DNA from: Acidobacteriota bacterium
GTDB lineage: Bacteria > Acidobacteriota > Blastocatellia > Pyrinomonadales > Pyrinomonadaceae
Direction: 5' to 3'
NCBI GenBank assembly: GCA_016716435.1
Contig: JADJWI010000008.1
Location: 873,501 to 937,500 of the forward strand
DNA length: 64,000 nt
Part shown: positions 7,804 through 17,121 of the stretch, one piece after another
Layout of the letters: the number at the start of each line of letters is the position of its first letter
How positions within the stretch are numbered: the first letter of the stretch is position 1
Made by a program: the position numbers and the translations under genes
Notes under the pieces: generated by a model
The model's database searches: none
What the model was told of the DNA's origin: nothing
Seen by the model: the letters and a program-made list of their open reading frames with translations, nothing else

Positions 7804-10800
7804 ATGAAGATTCAGGAAAAAGTTAAAGATCTCGTGGAGGTCCGACACTATAAGGGCCTTCGCGATTTCCACGCCGATCCTTCCGCGACTCTGGAAAGCT
7901 ATTGTTTTACCGATGAAACCGCCACACTGATGGCGAGATGGATCGATTCGGCCTCAACGATCGGGCCGGGGAAAGGGAAATCGCTTGCTCTCGCCGGCTA
8001 TAGAGGAGTTGGTAAAAGTCACTTTTTGGCATCCTTCGGTTCGATACTAGCGCTTCCGGAACTCCGTTCCAAGATTCAGAATCATCACGTATCAGCGGCA
8101 ACGCAGGGACTGTTGCGAAGGCACTATCCCCTTTTGAACGTGCGCCGTGGAACGCAGGCGACCTTGATCGAAGAGCTCAAGTCAGCTATCTCTGCATCGC
8201 TCGGTCCCGAAGCGGTTATCGGAGCAGGTAGTATCACAACTCTGCTTGCAAAAGCGGCGGCCCGATCTGGAGATGTCCCGCTAGTCATTATTGTGGACAC
8301 CGCCCACGATCGGGAGAGCCGCGTATCGCGAAACGATGGCGATGAACTCGCAGAAATGTCCGTGTTCGCAGCGGAGAATAATGCTATCCTCGCGGTCGCG
8401 CTCGATGACGATATCGCCGGGGCTGACGGCTCAAACTCGGCAATAGTCCGGGCATTCAACATCGACTTTCTCGACCAACAGCATCTATTCAAGGTCGTAA
8501 ATTCATTTATTTTTCCGAAGTTTAACCAAAAGATCTCGCTTATCGAAGAGATCTATTCATTCTTCAGCCGCGTTGTGCCGAACTTCCGATGGAGTTCACA
8601 ACGGTTCGTTTCTTTGTATCCGCTGCATCCCGGAATTCTTGATGTGGCTCCGTATGTCCGCCTATTTGTTCAGGATTTTGCTTTGCTTGGATTCGCGGCT
8701 GAAGCCGGCGAGCGCATTCTTGGCCGTCCGGCGACCTCTTTGATCGCATTTGATGAGGTGTTTGACAATGCTGAGGCGGGACTGAGGAAGGTAAAGGACC
8801 TTGAAGATGCCTTTGCCGCTTACGACCGGTTGAATGCGGAGGTCGTGAGCAAAGTGCCCGTTATACAACGACTGCAGGCTAAGCTCATTTTGAAGGCCCT
8901 TCTTCTGCATTCCCTTAATGGTCGCGGTGCCACGGTCGAAGAGATCTGTGCGTCGATGATGATCTACGATGAGTCTGATCCGTCGAAGGCACTCGAAGGG
9001 GCAACTGGCATCATCAAAATGTTCGCAGACGCCTTACCCGACGACATATCTTCGTATTCGGAAGAGGGAATCGGCGTACTTTATAGTTTCCGAGCAAATT
9101 CGAAGGAAAACGCGAACATTGTACTTGACGAGGCGATCGGCCGAACCGACCCAGGTGTTGTGACCGAAATACTCAGGAAGCTATTGCAAGAACGGTATCC
9201 GGATCTTACATTAACGCCGGCACCTGATAATCCCAATCTGCTTTCTTCAGAGTCATTGGCGATCTGGAGAGGTGGTCAGAGGCGGGGAAGATTTTTTGCG
9301 GCACTTGATGACTCAGCGGTCGAGGTATTGGGGATCCAGGAAGAGTCGCTTGAATGGCGAATAACGTTGGACGTAAGAGGGGTTCTTCGGCCAGCTACTG
9401 AGGCCGCGTCAGCACCAGATTGTGTCCTCTGGCGCCCAGACCTTCTCAGAAAAGATGAGATCGACACACTTCTTCGGTTCTATGTGCTTCAAACTCAAAC
9501 CGAGTTGATAGAGACGTTTGGGGATCAGCATAGGGCGCTTTTGCATTCCCAACGCGTTGCCGCCGTAAACATCGCGGAAAGGGTATTTCTTGCGAATGGA
9601 AATCTTTTCATCAACGGTTTCGATTTCAACTTCACCGAGGAAGCAATGGCTTCGCAGTCGATTTCCGGATTGATCTCGGCAATGTTGGATCCGATGTTCG
9701 AGACGCAATATCCTGATCATCCGGTTTTTGGTCGAACTCTGGGCATCAAGGATGTATCAGCCACGATCACGGACTTTTTCGATCCTGCAAAAACCGGGTT
9801 GGAAGAAACCCAGGAAATGGCTCGTGCCTTTCTCGCTCCGCTTGGGCTGGCCACAGAGCAGGATGGAAAACTCACGCCCGTGTTTGGCGAAGATCTTGAC
9901 CGCCTTCCTTACATCGGGACGATCAATGAACTTCTAAGTACAACGGGCAACGGACCCGCCGAGATCCTTGGAGTTTATCAAAGCCTAAAACAGCCGCCTT
10001 TTGGATTTGTCCGAGAGGCTCAGCATTTGATCCTTGCATCGCTCGTAGCGGATCGAAGGATCGAGTTCGTTACGGCTAAAGGCGATCGGATCAATGCGCG
10101 GTCACTCGACCTGAAGATCGTTTGGGGCGATATTGTCGGCATCGCTCGGCCGACCGTAACCGATCGCCCGGTCGTGTCGAACATCAAGTGGGCACAGCTA
10201 TTGACCGGATTCGACGATGAGCTTTCCGACAAGGGTACTCCGGGAAACGAACGTGTTGTTGAGGCACTGGGCGCGTGGCTTGAGGAGTGGAACACGGCGA
10301 ATCTCTTGAATCGGTTCGATAAGGTGCCGGATTCGCTTGTAAACACCAGGATCTGGCTCGACGCGTCGTTCGTTAAAAAGACTCTCGGTCGCGTTGTGGA
10401 GACTATAACCCATTTGATAGCCGGTTCCACGCGACTCGACCAAGCACTTGGAGACATTGCTGATGCGTTTTCGCATAGCGAAACCGAATTCGAAAAGAGT
10501 GTAGCGGGGCTCGAAAGGATAGAGACGTTTCTATCATCGGTCGCAGTTCGGCAACGCATCGTAGGATATACCACACCCGCCGGATTTACTCCTGACGCAA
10601 AAGCCAACGACACAAAACGAGCACTACTAGCGTGCATTTCGGAGAGCATCAGGAATCCGGGTTCGGCAAGAAACCGGGAAGCGGGCTATCTCTGGGATGG
10701 CTACCGCTTACAGTACCACGAAGCATTTACTAACGAACATTCAAGGATAATGCGTTCTCACGAGCTTCAGGAAAGATTTGAGAGTATGAGGCGAACGGAT

Positions 10801-11322
10801 ATTTGGTGGGAGTTCGAGTCACTCAGCGAAATCCCGCAGCTTCGAACGCCCTTTTGGCAGAAAGCTCTTGAGCTCAGTGGCCGATTGACTGAGCTTGACT
10901 GCGGCTTTGAGACCAGCCGCGGACTTGAACACCGCGCTGGCTGTGTCTGCGAATTTGATATATCCGCCGCGAGCGACTGGGAAATGATGTCAGACGAACT
11001 TTGGGATGCAGTTACGTCCGGGCATAACATGATCAGGGAAAAGATCGCTCGGGACTGCGAACGCCTTGCTGACGTTGCCAACGGCGCAATTTCAACGTTC
11101 AAGTCAAAGCGAGACGCCGAGGCCGGCAAGGCTCTTTTAGCCGGTTTACGCGTAGAGGGTCTTCGTCGACTAGGCAAATCCGAAATCGATATTCTACGAT
11201 TTCTTTACCGCGATCTGGCTTCACAAGGACCGTCGAATGATGCTGGCCCAATTTCTTCTGACCGCTACTCTGTTTCCCCTCCTGGAGCAGACCCCCAGCA
11301 CAGGGAACTCGCGACAGTATAG
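7804..11322 (+). CDS. Very large P-loop ATPase, BrxC/PglY/DUF6079-like, orphan
   Basis: A 1172-residue protein from ATG 7804; an in-frame TTG at 7777 would add nine residues. Visible parts: an N-terminal segment reading KIQEKVKDLVEVRHYKGL, a Walker A motif GYRGVGKS (about 65-72) and a beta strand VIIVDTAHDR (about 161-170) in the Walker B place. That strand has Thr where most such ATPases carry the catalytic Glu. Downstream are LRKLLQERYPDLTL and KQPPFGFVREAQHLILASLVADRRIEF. The latter resembles the conserved PPYG-type helical block of PglY/BrxC/DUF6079 proteins. Those are giant ATPases of BREX and related phage-defence loci; I recognise the architecture, not a named member. No methylase, phosphatase or nuclease gene is adjacent; the neighbours are housekeeping genes. 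The function is unknown. Confidence 0.7.
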   Translation: MKIQEKVKDLVEVRHYKGLRDFHADPSATLESYCFTDETATLMARWIDSASTIGPGKGKSLALAGYRGVGKSHFLASFGSILALPELRSKIQNHHVSAATQGLLRRHYPLLNVRRGTQATLIEELKSAISASLGPEAVIGAGSITTLLAKAAARSGDVPLVIIVDTAHDRESRVSRNDGDELAEMSVFAAENNAILAVALDDDIAGADGSNSAIVRAFNIDFLDQQHLFKVVNSFIFPKFNQKISLIEEIYSFFSRVVPNFRWSSQRFVSLYPLHPGILDVAPYVRLFVQDFALLGFAAEAGERILGRPATSLIAFDEVFDNAEAGLRKVKDLEDAFAAYDRLNAEVVSKVPVIQRLQAKLILKALLLHSLNGRGATVEEICASMMIYDESDPSKALEGATGIIKMFADALPDDISSYSEEGIGVLYSFRANSKENANIVLDEAIGRTDPGVVTEILRKLLQERYPDLTLTPAPDNPNLLSSESLAIWRGGQRRGRFFAALDDSAVEVLGIQEESLEWRITLDVRGVLRPATEAASAPDCVLWRPDLLRKDEIDTLLRFYVLQTQTELIETFGDQHRALLHSQRVAAVNIAERVFLANGNLFINGFDFNFTEEAMASQSISGLISAMLDPMFETQYPDHPVFGRTLGIKDVSATITDFFDPAKTGLEETQEMARAFLAPLGLATEQDGKLTPVFGEDLDRLPYIGTINELLSTTGNGPAEILGVYQSLKQPPFGFVREAQHLILASLVADRRIEFVTAKGDRINARSLDLKIVWGDIVGIARPTVTDRPVVSNIKWAQLLTGFDDELSDKGTPGNERVVEALGAWLEEWNTANLLNRFDKVPDSLVNTRIWLDASFVKKTLGRVVETITHLIAGSTRLDQALGDIADAFSHSETEFEKSVAGLERIETFLSSVAVRQRIVGYTTPAGFTPDAKANDTKRALLACISESIRNPGSARNREAGYLWDGYRLQYHEAFTNEHSRIMRSHELQERFESMRRTDIWWEFESLSEIPQLRTPFWQKALELSGRLTELDCGFETSRGLEHRAGCVCEFDISAASDWEMMSDELWDAVTSGHNMIREKIARDCERLADVANGAISTFKSKRDAEAGKALLAGLRVEGLRRLGKSEIDILRFLYRDLASQGPSNDAGPISSDRYSVSPPGADPQHRELATV

Positions 11323-11409
11323 GCCCTACGGTTCAGCGTCTGAATTTGTCGAACCTTACGTTTCTCGCCCATATAGCGAAATCGATTCTACCGCTGTATT
11401 CTTAACATC

Positions 11410-12291
11410 GTGAAACGAGTTGCGATTGTTGGGGTCGGACGGGTTGGCGGAGCTTTTGCTCTGGCTTTGGATCGCTGCGGCTACACGGTCAATGAACTCA
11501 TCACCCGCGATGGAAGTGTTCCCAGCGTGATGGAGCACCTTTCGCGCCCAGCTCTGGTTACCGGCATTGAACACAGCGAAGGAATTTCAGCGGACATTGT
11601 GATCATCACTACGTCCGATCCGGACATCGAAACGGCGACCACCTCCGTACTACCTCGGCTTGCTAAGCAAGCGATGGTATTCCATACAAGTGGTTCACTC
11701 AGCTCAGACGTACTTTCTGTCGTTGAAAAACGGGGGCACGCGACCGGTTCGATCCATCCACTTATCGCGGTGAGTGATGCTGTCGCAGGGGCAGCGGCTT
11801 TCTCAGGCGCCTATTTTTGTATTGAAGGATCAGAGGTCGCAGTGCAGGGGGGTCGCGAGATCGTCGCTCAACTTGGCGGTCACGAGATCGTTGTTGAGAC
11901 CACTAAAAAGCCACTTTATCATGCTGCCGCAGTCATGTCGGCCGGACACTTGGTGGCATTGCTTACCACCGCTCACAGACTCATTGCTATGGCAGGCGTC
12001 GATCCGGATCGGGGCAAAGAGGCTCTGCTAGTGCTTTCAAGATCTGCGATAGATAATCTTTCACACAAACGACCGGAGGAGGCTCTTACCGGGACGTTTG
12101 CCCGGCTCGACATTGCCGCCTTTCGCCGTCACCTAGAACTACTGGGGGCTGGAGCTGAGGGATTTGGCAAGGATATTTACTTGGCGCTCGCCGCCGCGTC
12201 CATGGAATTGGTTCGAGAAACCGAAGAGAACAAAGAGCTTCGAGACCATCTCATCGAAGAGTTAAATATGGCTAAAGCGAATAGCAAATGA
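11410..12291 (+). CDS. Rossmann-fold and DUF2520 domain protein (dehydrogenase-like)
   Basis: A 293-residue protein starting with GTG 11410. The N-terminus VAIVGVGRVGGAFALAL is a classical NAD(P)-binding Rossmann loop (GxGxxG, residues 7-12). It is followed by ADIVIITTSDPDI and VFHTSGSLSS, as in the F420-oxidoreductase/ProC-like group. A helical C-terminal half (about 150-285) with KPLYHAAAVMSAGHLVALL matches the DUF2520 domain. The family resembles 6-phosphogluconate and ketopantoate dehydrogenases, but its substrate is not established. It lies 88 bp after the ATPase gene and 27 bp before the Fur-family gene on the same strand. Confidence 0.85.
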   Translation: MKRVAIVGVGRVGGAFALALDRCGYTVNELITRDGSVPSVMEHLSRPALVTGIEHSEGISADIVIITTSDPDIETATTSVLPRLAKQAMVFHTSGSLSSDVLSVVEKRGHATGSIHPLIAVSDAVAGAAAFSGAYFCIEGSEVAVQGGREIVAQLGGHEIVVETTKKPLYHAAAVMSAGHLVALLTTAHRLIAMAGVDPDRGKEALLVLSRSAIDNLSHKRPEEALTGTFARLDIAAFRRHLELLGAGAEGFGKDIYLALAAASMELVRETEENKELRDHLIEELNMAKANSK

Positions 12292-12317
12292 TACCATTAT
12301 AATTTAGGTGACGAGCC

Positions 12318-12830
12318 GTGGCAGAGTTCGAAAAAGAAAAGGAAATCTTTCTGGAACACATCCGAAAGTCCGGCCTGCGTAGGACCGGTCAGCGTGATTT
12401 GATCCTGGAGATCTTCCTCCGAACGGAGGATCATTTAACGAGCGAAGACCTCTATTGGCTGGTCCAGAAAGAGGATCCGTCCGTTGGGCACACCACGGTT
12501 TATCGCACGCTTAAACTGCTTACTGAGGCTGGCCTCGCACGAGAGGTTCGGTTCGGCGACAACAAGACCTATTACGAGCACCATTACGACCACGAGCATC
12601 ACGATCATTTGATCTGCACATCGTGCGGTAAAGTTGTCGAGTTTTATTCCCCCAAGATCGAAGAGCTACAGGACACGATCGCGGAGCAGCAGGGCTTCAC
12701 GCTTTCGCATCATAGTCTCAGGATGTGGGGACTTTGTGAGTCATGCTCACTTTCAAAGGCGGAAGTTTCAACAGCACCCTCCGGGGCGCAACCAAAAGTC
12801 AGGGTAAGAACAGTGATTGGCGGATATTGA
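12318..12830 (+). CDS. Fur-family metal-responsive transcriptional regulator
   Basis: A 170-residue regulator starting with GTG 12318. The winged-helix DNA-binding half shows RRTGQRDLILEIFL and the recognition segment VGHTTVYRTLKLL. The dimerisation half carries a His/Asp-rich metal site (YEHHYDHEHHDH, about 87-97) and two zinc CxxC pairs, C100/C103 (LICTSCGKV) and C140/C143 (CESC). Members include Fur, Zur and PerR, and the sequence alone does not fix the metal. TATAAT at 12297-12302 lies only 16 bp before the start and may be its -10 box, giving a very short leader. Its TGA overlaps the ATG of the following ferredoxin gene (TGATG), so the two are probably translationally coupled. Control of iron-sulfur or iron functions is inferred from that coupling. 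Confidence 0.93.
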   Translation: MAEFEKEKEIFLEHIRKSGLRRTGQRDLILEIFLRTEDHLTSEDLYWLVQKEDPSVGHTTVYRTLKLLTEAGLAREVRFGDNKTYYEHHYDHEHHDHLICTSCGKVVEFYSPKIEELQDTIAEQQGFTLSHHSLRMWGLCESCSLSKAEVSTAPSGAQPKVRVRTVIGGY

Positions 12831-13420
12831 TGGAAAACGAAGTAAAGATCGACGAAATAGCAATTGAGTTCAAGAAAGAAGGAATCAATGGGAGCATTCC
12901 GGCTGGTACATATCTGATAGATGCGGCCAAAAGGCTGGGCGTCCGATTTCCTATCCCTTGTATACCGGTGTCCGGCGAGCACTATTGCTCGGTCGACGTT
13001 GAGAACGGAATCGGGGCCCTGTCGGACACGTCAGAAGCCGAAAAGGAATTCTTCGCAAACAGCACGGCGGCATTTGGAAATCGGCTCGCCTGCCAAGCCC
13101 GTTTGGAACGGCCGGGTTCAATAGTAGTTGAGACCCGGTTCGAAGAACCTGAGCCTGAGGAGAAAAAGGAAGATGGAAATAAGATCTTCGAGGGCTACAA
13201 AGAGCGGTTCTCCGCACTTTCACTCGAGCAGAAAATGTCCGAGATCAGTCAGTTGGAGGCCCTCGCTTTAGCAGATACGCTCGGTTTCGTGATGAACGCA
13301 CCATACGCGATCGGGAATAAAGTGACGGATGTTCTTGCCGATATCGGGCTGAAAAAGGACATTCCCGACGATCCGGAAAAGGGCGAAAAAAAGGTTGAAG
13401 CCGAAGAACCGTCGAAATAG
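12830..13420 (+). CDS. 2Fe-2S ferredoxin-like protein with an altered cluster motif and a C-terminal extension
   Basis: The 196-residue product starts at ATG 12830 inside the Fur stop codon; a longer upstream frame from 12743 overlaps fur and is rejected. Residues 1-105 have the plant/adrenodoxin-type ferredoxin layout (GTYLIDAAKRLGVRFPIPC near the first ligand, RLACQARLERPG near the last). Normal members have C-x5-C-x2-C and a distant Cys. Here C44, C53 and C88 are present but the second position is Glu50 (CIPVSGEHYC), leaving three cysteines. The last 90 residues are charged, with SALSLEQKMSEISQLEALALADTL, and match nothing I know. It may bind a cluster with a non-Cys ligand, bind none, or act structurally. 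Confidence 0.75.
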   Translation: MENEVKIDEIAIEFKKEGINGSIPAGTYLIDAAKRLGVRFPIPCIPVSGEHYCSVDVENGIGALSDTSEAEKEFFANSTAAFGNRLACQARLERPGSIVVETRFEEPEPEEKKEDGNKIFEGYKERFSALSLEQKMSEISQLEALALADTLGFVMNAPYAIGNKVTDVLADIGLKKDIPDDPEKGEKKVEAEEPSK

Positions 13421-13476
13421 GGTAAAACCAGATCGGCCGTCCGCTCGAATCCAATAAATGCAGGCGACAGGGTAAC

Positions 13477-14322
13477 GTGAACGATAACGCGATCGAAAAA
13501 CGAGTTCCCAACATGATCAAGGACAAGGGACAATATTTCCTTGCCTTCGGGATCATTGTTTCGATGCTCGCGGTCACCAACATTCCATTTCTTGTTATAT
13601 TCTTCTTCGGGGTTTTCGCCTATTTTGTCATAAAGGTCTTTGCCGGCGGGCCTCGGGCCGATAGTCGTGAGATCTTTGAGTTCTTTTTGAGCGCGAACGA
13701 GATACTAAGGGACGACGACCGGCGGTGGTTTGGGTTCGAACTTCGCGAGACGATCGAGCGAGGTGAGAACATTGTCCGCAGGATGTCCGCTGCCCCGCCG
13801 TTGGTTTATTTCGCGCTTGGAGCCTTGTACAACAAACTAGGCGAGCATAAGGCTGCAGTAAAATATCTTTCACGTGTAGTTGAAAAACCGGAATCGGATG
13901 AGTCCGCTTATGTTTATCCGACCCCGGAACTGCGACAGTATGTCAGAGTACTGCGACGGATCGAACGGGAACCTGCAGACGCTCCGCTGACCTCAGCAGC
14001 GATACGATCACTCGAACGAGCGCGGAAGTTGCGGGGAACGAACTTGCTCGAGGATAGTCGGGAGAGGTTTTCGGCTGGAGAGTTGAGTCCGGGACAGGTT
14101 GCTGCCGCTTTGCCTGAGGCCCCGAATGCGGAAGAGAACGCAGTGCCGCTCGTTTACACCGAAGAGTTGGTGCCTGATGATTCGTCATTGCGGACGGAGC
14201 AGAATGGTAGCTCGAGCGGAAAGTCGTCTCCAAATCAAGTCGATTCCGCGGGTGATCCGTTTTCAAACAGAAAGCCCATCACCGAATTGCTTCACGACAT
14301 CTACGACAAGAACCCACGCTGA
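13477..14322 (+). CDS. Membrane protein with a short TPR-like region, unknown function
   Basis: A 281-residue product starting with GTG 13477, preceded by an AGGGTAAC sequence. A hydrophobic region at about 19-52 (FLAFG-type start, then FLVIFFFGVFAYFVIKVFAGG) looks like one or two membrane helices. A TPR-like unit follows (PPLVYFALGALYNKLGEHKAAVKYLSRVV, about 108-136). The C-terminal 130 residues are hydrophilic and probably disordered, with an ending ITELLHDIYDKNPR. I recognise no family. It follows the ferredoxin gene by 56 bp on the same strand, and its stop codon abuts the stop of the convergent mscS-like gene. Confidence 0.6.
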   Translation: MNDNAIEKRVPNMIKDKGQYFLAFGIIVSMLAVTNIPFLVIFFFGVFAYFVIKVFAGGPRADSREIFEFFLSANEILRDDDRRWFGFELRETIERGENIVRRMSAAPPLVYFALGALYNKLGEHKAAVKYLSRVVEKPESDESAYVYPTPELRQYVRVLRRIEREPADAPLTSAAIRSLERARKLRGTNLLEDSRERFSAGELSPGQVAAALPEAPNAEENAVPLVYTEELVPDDSSLRTEQNGSSSGKSSPNQVDSAGDPFSNRKPITELLHDIYDKNPR

Positions 14323-15804
14323 TCATTTCCGCAGACCAAAGAATTGTTTTACAGACAGAAGGATCCCCTGTTTATTAGGGGTCTTGTCCTCGTGATGTCT
14401 ATCCTCGATCGCGGAAAGCTCGTTCCTTCGCAGTTCAACGATCTCGGCGATTCTCTCTGCAAGAGAGGGATCCTTCTTTAGAATAGGAGCGAGTTCTTTC
14501 TTCCTTATTTCGATGACCTGCGTTTCGTCGTCCGCAATAACACTTGCCGAACGCTTCTCGCCGGTTAGTAGACTCATCTCTCCAAAAAAGTCACCGGTGC
14601 CGAGACGCGTCAGGACGTGCCTATCGCCACCCTCGACATGTTCGATCCTGACGCCGCCTTGCGTGATGATGAACATCGACCCTCCTGATTTGCCTTGTTC
14701 AACTATCACTTCGCCGGGAGCAAACACGCGGGCTACGGCGTGGGTGGCCAACTCATCCAGGTCGTTTTCTGAAAGCGGCGCAAAGATCGGCACACTTGCG
14801 ATGGCCTCAGATGAACGTGCGGAGCGTTCTTCATGAGCAATCGGCGACGCGGCACCTTCAACGTGAACAGTCCGGGTTGGGAATGCGAACCTGATGCTCT
14901 CTCGGGTGAAAAGGTACCAGACCGTTTGTCGGATCACCGCATCCGTGTCGTTATGCCGACGGTAATCTTCGCACCAATACTTGATCTCCCAATCGATGCC
15001 GCTCTCGGCGAGATCGCGAATTCGCACGATCGGACGCTTCAGCGGCGAGACGTTTGAGATATTTCGGACCGCCTCACGAACTAGCTTAGCCGTTCGCGAC
15101 GGCGAAAACCCATACTCCGTATTGAAAAAGACCAGACGTGCGTTAAGGTTGTCCTTTGGAGCGACTTCGATAACCTCTTTTCCGATCACGGAGTTGCTGA
15201 TTATGATCAATTTGTCCTGAAAGGTGCGGATCTTGACGCCTCGCCAGGTCACTGACTCAACAACGCCTTTCGCTCTACTCGCGACCGAGATCACATCGCC
15301 TACCTGAAATGGATGATCTGCCTGAAGGGCAACGCCCGAAAAGAAATTCCCAAGCGTGTCCTGGAGAGCAAGTCCGACCACGATGCCGACTATGGTTGAA
15401 CCTGTGAAAAGTGCAGCGAGCTGAACATCCGGAAAATGCGACTGAAAGATGACAAAAAAGGCGGTTATATATACCAGAACCGAGACCACCGTGCGGGTTA
15501 AGGAGACGATCTCTGAGTGGGCGACCGACCTCAGCACGGTCGCGAGGATGATAGCCGTGAGCAATCTAACGATGGCGACAACGAGCGACATCCAGAAGAG
15601 AATCTTAAGTGTTGGAAAGAGGTATGACGCGAAAGACTGAAGGCTTACGAAGAACATCTCGGAAGTAACGCTTCGTGCGTACATACCGCCGATATATTCG
15701 AGAGTTGTGGCTTCGATTCGAGGAAGGAGAAAAAGAACTATCGAAACCAGGATGATGAACAAAAAGGTCGGAAGAATGCGGTTAAGAAGTTTATTTTGGT
15801 CCAT
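14323..15804 (-). CDS. MscS-type mechanosensitive channel with C-terminal cyclic-nucleotide-binding domain
   Basis: A 493-residue inner-membrane protein. Three to four hydrophobic helices lie in the first 155 residues. The MscS pore and beta domain follow: TGSTIVGIVVGLALQDTLGNFFSGVAL, then FQVGDVISVASRAKGVVESVTWRGVKIRT. From about 340 to 460 there is a complete cNMP-binding domain (FAPGEVIVEQGKSGGSMF, then GDFFGEMSLLTGEKRSASVI). MscS channels release solutes on hypo-osmotic shock; versions with a cNMP domain are thought to be ligand-tuned. The cassette shows FGEMSLLTGEKRSA rather than the FGE-x-RA core of cAMP binders, so the ligand is uncertain. It begins 3 bp after the Nramp-like stop codon, so the two genes are one operon. 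Confidence 0.93.
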   Translation of the reverse strand: MDQNKLLNRILPTFLFIILVSIVLFLLPRIEATTLEYIGGMYARSVTSEMFFVSLQSFASYLFPTLKILFWMSLVVAIVRLLTAIILATVLRSVAHSEIVSLTRTVVSVLVYITAFFVIFQSHFPDVQLAALFTGSTIVGIVVGLALQDTLGNFFSGVALQADHPFQVGDVISVASRAKGVVESVTWRGVKIRTFQDKLIIISNSVIGKEVIEVAPKDNLNARLVFFNTEYGFSPSRTAKLVREAVRNISNVSPLKRPIVRIRDLAESGIDWEIKYWCEDYRRHNDTDAVIRQTVWYLFTRESIRFAFPTRTVHVEGAASPIAHEERSARSSEAIASVPIFAPLSENDLDELATHAVARVFAPGEVIVEQGKSGGSMFIITQGGVRIEHVEGGDRHVLTRLGTGDFFGEMSLLTGEKRSASVIADDETQVIEIRKKELAPILKKDPSLAERIAEIVELRRNELSAIEDRHHEDKTPNKQGILLSVKQFFGLRK

Positions 15805-15807
15805 GGC

Positions 15808-17121
15808 CTAGCCGCTAAAAATATCAGCTATTGAATACCCAATCAACATTAGAGACAAGATCGAGACCACTCCAGTGATCGCCCAAGCAAAAATGTTGAA
15901 GTACTTTCCGTTGGCGTAATCGCCCATGATCTCTCGATTGCTGGCAAGTTTGACGATAGCTACTAAGATGACCGGCAGTAGCAGGCCATTGACGCTTTGC
16001 GTAAAGATCAAAAGCCGGATCTGCGGGATACCTGGAATCAAAGCGACTATAGTTCCGATGACGATAAGGACGGTGAACAGCCCAAGGAAAATAGGTGCTT
16101 CGCGAAATGAGCGGGAAAGACCCTTCTCGAATCCGAGTGCTTCGCTCATCGAATATGCCGTGGCCAATGGGAGAACTCCCATTGCCAGCATTGCCGCCCC
16201 AAATAGCCCGATCGCAAAGAGATAGTTTGCGTACTCCCCGACGACCGGGACGAAGGCCTGGGCGGCGGTTGCGGCAGAATCGATCTCATAAATGCCCTGC
16301 AAATGCAGCGTCGCGGCAGTGGAGATCACGATAAAAGCTGCTATCACAACGGCAAATGTTGTTCCGAGGATGACGTCCGCTCGAGCGATAGGCAGATCAT
16401 CTTTGTCCAGCCCTTTCTCTACGACCGTTGACTGGACATACACCTGCATGAAAGGGGTTATCGTTGTCCCGATCAGTGCCATTATCGTGAAAAGATACGC
16501 GGTCTCAGCCCGAAACGTCGGCATTACGAAACCGGACGCAACGTCGCCCCAAACGGGGCGTGCCAAGAACGCGGAGAGTATGTAGCAGAAAAAGACGAGC
16601 GACATCGCGAGGAACACTCGTTCGATACGCTTTTGTGTTCCGCGAACAACAAGCCACCAGATCACGCCTGCGGTCAAGGGCACGGAGACGTAACGCGGCA
16701 CTCCGATCAATTCAGATGCCTGAGCAATACCGACAAATTCTGAGATGACAACGCCCGTATTTGCTATCAGCAGAGCGACCATCACCAGGGTCGTCCATCT
16801 GACTCCGAATTGTTCACGAATAAGGTCTGCGAGCCCCTGCCCGGTTACTGCGCCCATGCGGACGCACATTTCTTGAACGACAATAAGGCTTATGACCATC
16901 GGGATGAACACCCAGAGAAGGGCGTATCCGAATTGGGCTCCGACGGAGGAATAGGTGGCGATCCCGCTAGCGTCATTTCCTGCATTTGCAGCAATTACTC
17001 CAGGACCTAGTACGGCCAGATAGGCAATAAACCGATATTTAGACAGACGTTCCGCAAGCCGCCCCGTAAGGCGCCGCAATCTGACGATCAAGAACTTTGG
17101 TGAAAGTCCGCCGAGGTTCAT
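15808..17121 (-). CDS. Nramp (SLC11)-superfamily transporter with non-canonical metal site
   Basis: A 437-residue polytopic protein with about 11 membrane segments and the Nramp fold layout. Canonical Nramp proteins coordinate divalent metal through DPGN in helix 1 and MPH in helix 6. Here the matching segments read GNDASGIATYS (D50-A-S-G) and TTITPFMQVY (T-P-F, 222-224). Only the Asp and the Pro survive; the Asn, Met and His ligands are gone. Such diverged members exist in many bacteria, are usually annotated as divalent-metal transporters, and may prefer other ions. It is the first gene of a pair with the MscS-cNMP channel, which suggests joint ion or osmotic homeostasis (inference). Confidence 0.88.
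   Translation of the reverse strand: MNLGGLSPKFLIVRLRRLTGRLAERLSKYRFIAYLAVLGPGVIAANAGNDASGIATYSSVGAQFGYALLWVFIPMVISLIVVQEMCVRMGAVTGQGLADLIREQFGVRWTTLVMVALLIANTGVVISEFVGIAQASELIGVPRYVSVPLTAGVIWWLVVRGTQKRIERVFLAMSLVFFCYILSAFLARPVWGDVASGFVMPTFRAETAYLFTIMALIGTTITPFMQVYVQSTVVEKGLDKDDLPIARADVILGTTFAVVIAAFIVISTAATLHLQGIYEIDSAATAAQAFVPVVGEYANYLFAIGLFGAAMLAMGVLPLATAYSMSEALGFEKGLSRSFREAPIFLGLFTVLIVIGTIVALIPGIPQIRLLIFTQSVNGLLLPVILVAIVKLASNREIMGDYANGKYFNIFAWAITGVVSILSLMLIGYSIADIFSG

Noticed and set aside
12743..12829. Longer start for the ferredoxin
   Set aside because: It overlaps the conserved C-terminus of the Fur gene; ATG 12830 gives the normal ferredoxin N-terminus.
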